From the NCBI GenBank assembly GCA_017622495.1, contig JAGAQY010000060.1:1-36613 (forward strand): a stretch of 36,613 bases of DNA, in the 5' to 3' direction. This DNA is from Bacteroidaceae bacterium (lineage in GTDB: Bacteria; Bacteroidota; Bacteroidia; Bacteroidales; Bacteroidaceae). The notes beneath the pieces were generated by a model that saw only the letters and a list, made by a program, of their open reading frames with translations, was not told the origin of the DNA and ran no database searches. A program made the position numbers and the translations under genes. Of this stretch, positions 32,030 to 36,613 are shown piece after piece. The first letter of the stretch is position 1; each line of letters begins with the position of its first letter.

Positions 32030-33856
32030 ATGAAGAAGCATTTACTATTCATTTTTGCAGCATGGCTGCCCATGTTGGCCAGTGCAAAAGTTGAGATTGA
32101 CGGTATATGGTATAACCTCTATTCCGATGAGTCAAAGGCCGAGGTGACATTCAAAGGCGACAATCCATGGGAATACGAGGTACACTCCGACTCCATCAAC
32201 ATCCCCAGCAAGGTAACCTACGAGGGTGTGGACTATAGCGTGACGAGCATAGGAAGATGGGCTTTTGCAGGTTGCAGCCGCCTCGCCGCCATCACCATCC
32301 CCGAAGGCGTGACAAGCATTGGGGAAATGTCTTTCCGTGATTGCAGTAACCTCCAAGTCATCGCCATCCCCGAGGGCGTGACGAGTATTGGAAGCAGTGC
32401 TTTCTCTGGTTGCAGCAGCCTCACCGCTATCACCGTAGCCGAGGGAAACACCATGTATGACTCTCGTGGCGGGTGTAATGCCATCATAGAGACTAGCAAC
32501 AATACTCTTATAGCAGGATGCTCTGCTACTATTATCCCCGAAGGCGTGACGAGCATTGGGAGCCATGCTTTCCAAGATCACAGCTACCTCACCGCCATCA
32601 CCATCCCCGAGGGTGTGACGAGCATTGGGAGCTATGCTTTCCAAGGTTGCAGCAGCCTCGCCGCCATCACCATCCCCGAAGGCGTGACAAGCATTGGAGA
32701 TTGGGTTTTCCAAGCTTGCAGCAGCCTCACCACCATCATCCTCCCCGAGAGTGTGACAAGCATTGGAAGAGGTATTTTCTATGATTGCAGCAGCCTCACC
32801 ACCATCACTATCCCCGAGGGCGTGACGAGCATTGGAATCAATGCATTCGAGCGTTGTAGCAGTCTTACCGATATCACCATACCCGAGAGCGTGACGAGCA
32901 TTGGAGAATGGGCTTTCTCTGGTTGCAGCAGCCTCACCACCATCACAATCCCCGAAAGCGTGACGTGCATTGGAGTGGGAGCGTTCGCTTATTGCAGCAG
33001 CCTCACCACCATCACCATTCCTGAGGGCGTGACAAGCATTGGAGAAAGCGCTTTTCAAGCATGCAACAGCCTCACTGCCATTACCCTCCCCGAGAGCGTG
33101 ACGAGCATAGGAAGATGGGCTTTCCAAGATTGCAGCAGCCTCATCACCATCACCATCCCCGAAGGCGTGACAAGCATTGGAGATTGGGTTTTCCAAGCTT
33201 GCAGCAGCCTCACCTCCATCATCCTCCCCGAGAGTGTGACAAGCATTGGAAGAGGTATTTTCTATGATTGCAGCAGCCTCACCACCATCACCATACCCGA
33301 GGGCGTGACGAGCATTGGAGGAGAGGCTTTCGCTCGTTGCAGTAGCCTCACTACCATCACCATCCCTGAAGGTGTGACGCGGATTGGAGGCAGTACTTTC
33401 GAGGGTTGCAGCAGTCTTACTGATATCACCATACCCGATGGCGTGATTAGTATTGGATACATGGCTTTCTATAATTGCCTCAGCCTCAAGAGAATCGTGC
33501 TTCCTAAGAGCCTAAAGGATATATCTGATGGGGCTTTTGGCTACTGCGCAGAACTGCTCGATATGTATTGCTATGCCGAAACAGTGCCTCAGACTGAAAG
33601 CAAAGCTTTCGGAGGCTGCCACCTCCAAAATGCCACCCTGCATGTGCCCGCCAGTGCGGTAGAGAGCTATAAGAGCTCTGCTCCCTGGAGCACCTTCGGC
33701 ACCATCGTAGCGCTCACCAATGAAGAGATGGGAATAGAGCAATTGACAAGTGAGAAATCACAATTGACAATTTACGACCTCTGCGGTCACCGTGTAGAAA
33801 AAACGGAGAAGGGCGGTATCTACATTGTGAATGGACGTAAGGTTGTGATTAAATAA
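32030..33856 (+). CDS. BspA-type leucine-rich-repeat surface protein
   Basis: This 608-residue secreted protein has a signal peptide (about 1-19, ending in ASA) and then a long run of 23-residue LRR_5 / TpLRR repeats of the form SSLTTITIPEGVTSIGxxAF. At DNA level these are 69-bp units. BspA-like proteins of this kind mediate adhesion to host matrix or other bacteria. One repeat block differs: an insertion with YDSRGGCNAIIETSNNTLIA (about 144-163). The C-terminus (YDLCGHRV...GGIYIVNGRKVVIK) resembles a short T9SS-type sorting tail, so surface export by the system containing PorZ is likely. The linker before it (IEQLTSEKSQLT) is encoded by a CAATTGACAA-type repeat. A two-repeat segment is duplicated almost exactly 483 bp apart. 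Confidence 0.92.
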   Translation: MKKHLLFIFAAWLPMLASAKVEIDGIWYNLYSDESKAEVTFKGDNPWEYEVHSDSINIPSKVTYEGVDYSVTSIGRWAFAGCSRLAAITIPEGVTSIGEMSFRDCSNLQVIAIPEGVTSIGSSAFSGCSSLTAITVAEGNTMYDSRGGCNAIIETSNNTLIAGCSATIIPEGVTSIGSHAFQDHSYLTAITIPEGVTSIGSYAFQGCSSLAAITIPEGVTSIGDWVFQACSSLTTIILPESVTSIGRGIFYDCSSLTTITIPEGVTSIGINAFERCSSLTDITIPESVTSIGEWAFSGCSSLTTITIPESVTCIGVGAFAYCSSLTTITIPEGVTSIGESAFQACNSLTAITLPESVTSIGRWAFQDCSSLITITIPEGVTSIGDWVFQACSSLTSIILPESVTSIGRGIFYDCSSLTTITIPEGVTSIGGEAFARCSSLTTITIPEGVTRIGGSTFEGCSSLTDITIPDGVISIGYMAFYNCLSLKRIVLPKSLKDISDGAFGYCAELLDMYCYAETVPQTESKAFGGCHLQNATLHVPASAVESYKSSAPWSTFGTIVALTNEEMGIEQLTSEKSQLTIYDLCGHRVEKTEKGGIYIVNGRKVVIK

Positions 33857-33887
33857 CACTCTCCACATCCAACCACTACGCCCTATC

Positions 33888-34760
33888 TTACTGAGGAGAA
33901 TCTGCGGGAGAGACTTCGATCGTGCTCGCCTGCACTCCTTGCTTGGCAAGCAATGTGCGCACCGACGCCTTGAGCACCTCTATCTCATGTAGGGTGTCAT
34001 AGGTAGTGGCCACCTTGAGTTCGGCCACGTGGTGCTCATTGTCGAGGCTCCACACACGCAGTTCGCTCACCGCCGCAATACCCGACAATGTGGCTATCTC
34101 AGAGCATAGTGCATCGTAGTCTACCTCAGAGGGCACGCCCTCGAGGACGATGCGAAAGGCCACGATGAGGTTGTGCACCACATTGCACAGGATATAGAGC
34201 GATATGCATACGGAGAGGATGGGGTCGAGCAGAGGAATCTGAACAAACATCATCACGAAGCTGGCTATCAGCACGGCTACCCAGCCGAGGCAGTCGCCCA
34301 AGAGATGGAGCGACACCATGCGTTGGTTGACACTGGACCCTCTCCACGTGCGCCACGCGGCAAACCCCTTGAAGAGGATGGCCAACAGGGCGAACCACAG
34401 CATGCCCTCGGCATTGACCTCCTCGGGAGACATCAGGCGCTTGATGCTCTCGTAGAGCACTACCGACGAACCGCTGAGCAGGATGAAAGCATTGATAAAG
34501 GCCCCAAGCAACGTGAAGCGCTGATAACCGAACGTGAAGTGCCGTGTGGGCTTATGCCCGGCAATGCGCTCGAATACCCATGCCAAGGCGATGGAGAGGG
34601 TGCAGCCGAGGTCGTGGATGGAGTCGGAGATGATGGCCATGCTGTTGGTGAGCCACCCGCCGATGAGGGATATGACCGTAAAGGCCAGATTGATGAAAAA
34701 GGCCGAGAGGATATTGCTACCGGTAGCCTCACTATGAAGATGTATATGCTTATGTGCCAT
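33888..34760 (-). CDS. Cation diffusion facilitator family transporter
   Basis: This 290-residue inner-membrane protein exports divalent metal ions, probably zinc, using the proton gradient. Six hydrophobic helices span about residues 15-210. The metal-site motifs are SDSIHDLG with D46 and H49-D50 in the second helix, and LHLLGDCLG with H152 and D156 in the fifth. The N-terminus is His-rich (HKHIHLHS), as in many zinc CDF proteins. A cytoplasmic domain follows (about 215-290), with VWSLDNEHHVAELKV. It is convergent with the LRR gene (31 bp between stops). A tandem 83-bp repeat lies immediately upstream of its promoter. Confidence 0.93.
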   Translation of the reverse strand: MAHKHIHLHSEATGSNILSAFFINLAFTVISLIGGWLTNSMAIISDSIHDLGCTLSIALAWVFERIAGHKPTRHFTFGYQRFTLLGAFINAFILLSGSSVVLYESIKRLMSPEEVNAEGMLWFALLAILFKGFAAWRTWRGSSVNQRMVSLHLLGDCLGWVAVLIASFVMMFVQIPLLDPILSVCISLYILCNVVHNLIVAFRIVLEGVPSEVDYDALCSEIATLSGIAAVSELRVWSLDNEHHVAELKVATTYDTLHEIEVLKASVRTLLAKQGVQASTIEVSPADSPQ

Positions 34761-34793
34761 GCGATTCTTTTTTCCTGATTACCTATTTTTTTG

Positions 34794-34801
34794 CAAAGAT
34801 A
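34794..34801 (-). promoter_or_regulatory. Promoter -7 box of the CDF gene
   Basis: TATCTTTG on the minus strand lies 33 bp before the ATG at 34760. The -33 region falls inside the first 83-bp tandem unit. Confidence 0.6.
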
Positions 34802-34982
34802 CGAATAAACGAACGAAATATGAAGTTTACTTCAATATTTCACAGTGAGTGCGAGTATCTTCTGTGGCGCAGTCACTAAAGATACGAATAAACGAACGAA
34901 ATATGAAGTTTACTTCAATATTTCACAGTGAGTGCGAGTATCTTCTGTGACGCAGTCACTAAAGATACGAATAAACGAGCGA
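34795..34982. repeat. 83-bp tandem repeat (two full units and a partial third)
   Basis: Units start at 34795 and 34878, with a 22-bp partial unit at 34961. Each contains two hairpins: GAAATA-TGAAGT / ACTTCA-ATATTTC around a TT loop, and AGTGAGTGCG / CGCAGTCACT (one mismatch). The two full units differ at one base. The first unit overlaps the CDF promoter. The second carries a weakened -7 box (TATCTTTA). Confidence 0.93.
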
Positions 34983-35019
34983 GAAAAACAAGAACAGATT
35001 CTAAATATAATAAAATAAA

Positions 35020-35051
35020 TTTGGCAGTTCCTGCCTTATATATTAACTTTG
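35020..35051 (+). promoter_or_regulatory. Promoter of metK
   Basis: TTTG (35020-35023), exactly 20 bp, then TAACTTTG (35044-35051) is a full Bacteroidetes promoter. Transcription from about 35058 gives a leader of roughly 200 nt starting just at the riboswitch candidate. Confidence 0.82.
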
Positions 35052-35059
35052 CAGCCCGA

Positions 35060-35114
35060 AATGAAGTGGATAGATTTGAGCAGCTTGCAACCACAGTAAA
35101 AAATGCTAAAACGG
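35060..35114 (+). promoter_or_regulatory. SAM-II-like riboswitch aptamer
   Basis: P1 is GTGG (35066-35069) with CCAC (35091-35094). The loop reads ATAGATTTGAGCAGCTTGCA, with GATTT and TTGCAA where SAM-II aptamers have them. The downstream strand AGTAAAAAATGCTAAAACGG carries the AAATGCTAAA core. AGCA in the loop can pair with TGCT downstream, giving the H-type pseudoknot. It lies in the leader of metK, which makes SAM, so negative feedback is expected. I identified it from memory of the SAM-II consensus; P1 is short. Confidence 0.65.
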
Positions 35115-35154
35115 CAGTCCTCTACTGCTTGCATATACTCTCGACTATCCCGTT

Positions 35155-35243
35155 TCATTTAATTGAGAATTGAAAATTAAAAATTGAGAATTGAAAGTTA
35201 CCATCCGGACGGCAACTGTTGTCTGTTGACTGTTGACTTTCTT
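35155..35243. repeat. Repeat-derived filler between riboswitch and metK
   Basis: TTGAGAATTGAAAATTAAAAA, CATCCGGACGGCAACT and GTTGTCTGTTGACTGTTGAC are phrases common to the intergenic repeats elsewhere (compare 23500-23545 and 7040-7075). They separate the aptamer from the start codon by about 140 nt. Just after the aptamer, GCAGT-CCTCT-ACTGC (35114-35128) forms a hairpin. Confidence 0.7.
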
Positions 35244-35256
35244 AGAGACAAAAAAA

Positions 35257-36549
35257 ATGGGATATCTGTTTACATCCGAATCGGTGTCTGAAGGACACCC
35301 CGACAAAGTGGCCGACCAAATCTCGGACGCTGTACTGGACAAGTTGCTGGCATATGACCCCAACTCGAAGGTAGCTTGCGAAACGTTAGTAACCACCGGA
35401 CAGGTAGTAATCGCCGGTGAAGTAAAAACAAGTGCATACGTAGACCTGCAGCTCATCGCACGCGAAGTAATCAATAAGATTGGTTATACGAAGAGCGAGT
35501 ATATGTTTGAGGGCAACTCATGTGGCGTATTCTCGGCCATCCATGAGCAGAGCGCCGATATCAACCGCGGCGTAGAGCGCGAAGACCCCATGAACCAGGG
35601 TGCCGGCGACCAGGGCATGATGTTTGGCTATGCCACCAACGAGACAGAGGATTACATGCCTCTCTCACTCGACCTTGCGCACAACATCCTCAAAGTGCTT
35701 GCCGACATCCGTCGCGAAGGGAAGGAGATGACATACCTGCGTCCCGATGCAAAGAGCCAGGTGACCATCGAGTATGATGACAACGGCAAACCTGTACGCA
35801 TCGACACTATCGTAGTATCGACCCAGCACGATGAGTTTGTAGCCCCTGCCGATGACACCAAGGAGGCACAGCTCAAGGCCGACGAGCTGATGCTGTCACA
35901 GATACGCCAGGACGTGATTGAGATACTGATGCCACGTGTCATTGCCGGCATACACAACGAAGAGGTGTTGGCACTCTTCAACGACAATATCACCTATCAC
36001 GTAAACCCCACAGGCAAGTTTGTCATCGGTGGACCTCACGGTGATACGGGTCTTACAGGCCGCAAGATCATTGTTGACACCTATGGCGGTAAGGGTGCTC
36101 ATGGCGGTGGCGCTTTCAGCGGTAAGGACCCCTCTAAGGTAGACCGCAGTGCAGCATACGCTGCGCGCCATATTGCCAAGAACCTTGTAGCAGCCGGCGT
36201 AGCCGATGAGATGCTGGTGCAGGTGTCTTATGCCATCGGCGTAGCCAAGCCCATCAACATCTATGTAGATACCTACGGACGTAGCCGTGTAAATATGACC
36301 GACGGCGAGATTGCCAAGAAGATTGACGAGCTCTTTGACCTTCGCCCCAAGGCTATTGAGGAGCGACTCAAACTGCGCAACCCCATCTATGCCGAGACTG
36401 CAGCCTACGGACACATGGGTCGCAAGCCCGAAGTGGTGACCAAGAGCTTCCGCTCACGCTACGAAGGTGACAAGAACGTCACTGTGGAGCTCTTCACATG
36501 GGAGAAGCTCGACTATGTAGATAAGGTAAAAGAGGCTTTCGGACTTTGA
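35257..36549 (+). CDS. metK: S-adenosylmethionine synthetase
   Basis: This 430-residue enzyme makes S-adenosylmethionine from methionine and ATP. Signature stretches are [18 protein letters not shown] near the N-terminus, [17 protein letters not shown] (about 117-133) and [19 protein letters not shown] (about 286-304). It is longer than the ~385-residue E. coli enzyme, which is usual in Bacteroidota. A frame extension to a TTG at 35233 exists, but it lies in repeat DNA. ATG 35257 begins [17 protein letters not shown] and is the clear start. Regulation by the SAM-II-like element at 35060 is likely. Confidence 0.96.
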   Translation: MGYLFTSESVSEGHPDKVADQISDAVLDKLLAYDPNSKVACETLVTTGQVVIAGEVKTSAYVDLQLIAREVINKIGYTKSEYMFEGNSCGVFSAIHEQSADINRGVEREDPMNQGAGDQGMMFGYATNETEDYMPLSLDLAHNILKVLADIRREGKEMTYLRPDAKSQVTIEYDDNGKPVRIDTIVVSTQHDEFVAPADDTKEAQLKADELMLSQIRQDVIEILMPRVIAGIHNEEVLALFNDNITYHVNPTGKFVIGGPHGDTGLTGRKIIVDTYGGKGAHGGGAFSGKDPSKVDRSAAYAARHIAKNLVAAGVADEMLVQVSYAIGVAKPINIYVDTYGRSRVNMTDGEIAKKIDELFDLRPKAIEERLKLRNPIYAETAAYGHMGRKPEVVTKSFRSRYEGDKNVTVELFTWEKLDYVDKVKEAFGL

Positions 36550-36613
36550 TAAGTAGGGTTGATGGATGATGGATGATGGTTGATGGTTGATGGATGATGG
36601 ACTTCCATAAACC
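36550..36613. repeat. GATGGATGATGGTTGATGG repeats at window end
   Basis: Degenerate GATGGATGATGG / GTTGATGG units directly follow metK. They are the complement of the CCATCATCCATCAACC phrases seen at 1690 and 8825. No gene is seen before the window ends. Confidence 0.75.

Noticed and set aside
31800..32033. 77-codon plus-strand frame ahead of the LRR gene
   Set aside because: It overlaps the LRR promoter and start codon and shows no protein-like features.
32132..33196. 354-codon minus-strand frame across the LRR gene
   Set aside because: It is the reverse image of the 69-bp LRR repeats (repetitive ARHALGDGDGGEAAA-type residues) and has no independent support.
35233..35256. TTG start extending MetK by 8 residues
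   Set aside because: It lies in GTTGACTGTTGAC repeat DNA; ATG 35257 gives the canonical MetK N-terminus.

Overview
The window is chromosomal DNA of a Bacteroidota bacterium, almost certainly order Bacteroidales. Promoters match the Bacteroidetes type (TTTG, about 20 bp, TAnnTTTG). A PorZ homologue implies a type IX secretion system (T9SS). The BspA-like leucine-rich protein and the DUF4248 / smalltalk / HU-like / VirE-family gene set are typical of gut or oral Bacteroidales. I cannot place the genus. The whole sequence is chromosome-like, with no plasmid or phage boundary visible.

Layout. 1-2231 holds no convincing gene. It is built of tandem repeats, a 173-bp miniature transposon with a perfect 8-bp target duplication, an inverted-repeat-bounded 460-bp block, and an array of small hairpins. 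2232-7723 (minus) carries a 1600-residue secreted multidomain glycosidase-like protein and an ORF6N-domain protein. 7724-10056 is repeat-rich and contains tRNA-Leu(CAA). 10057-11927 (plus) encodes two FKBP-type prolyl isomerases. 12209-12449 is a second copy of the miniature transposon. 12850-15061 (plus) is an Lrp/AsnC regulator followed 7 bp later by a fused C26 amidotransferase / M19 dipeptidase. 15198-21098 (minus) has coaD, a four-helix-bundle protein, parE, a GNAT-like protein and a SAM-dependent methyltransferase. 21227-25997 (plus) has pgeF, a B3/B4-domain protein, rdgB and porZ. 26017-31410 (minus) is a Bacteroidales accessory module: VirE-family primase-helicase, DUF4248, a coiled-coil protein, HU-like protein, smalltalk and an M15 peptidase. 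32030-36549 has a BspA-like LRR protein, a CDF transporter on the minus strand, and metK behind a SAM-II-like riboswitch.

The most unusual feature is the intergenic DNA. Several dispersed repeat families keep RNA or ssDNA hairpin structure while the stem sequence changes between copies: (i) triloop hairpins spaced by TTAACC; (ii) a dispersed element of about 85 bp with two hairpins and a conserved bulged A; (iii) a twin hairpin around CACTCCTTT. The same material has entered coding sequences. It supplies the start region of coaD, the tail of rdgB and of the four-helix protein, and in-frame internal peptides in the M15 peptidase and the VirE-family protein. A second notable feature is a set of four 22-bp-phased dyad sites upstream of the VirE-family gene. 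All statements come from reading the sequence; no database search was run.
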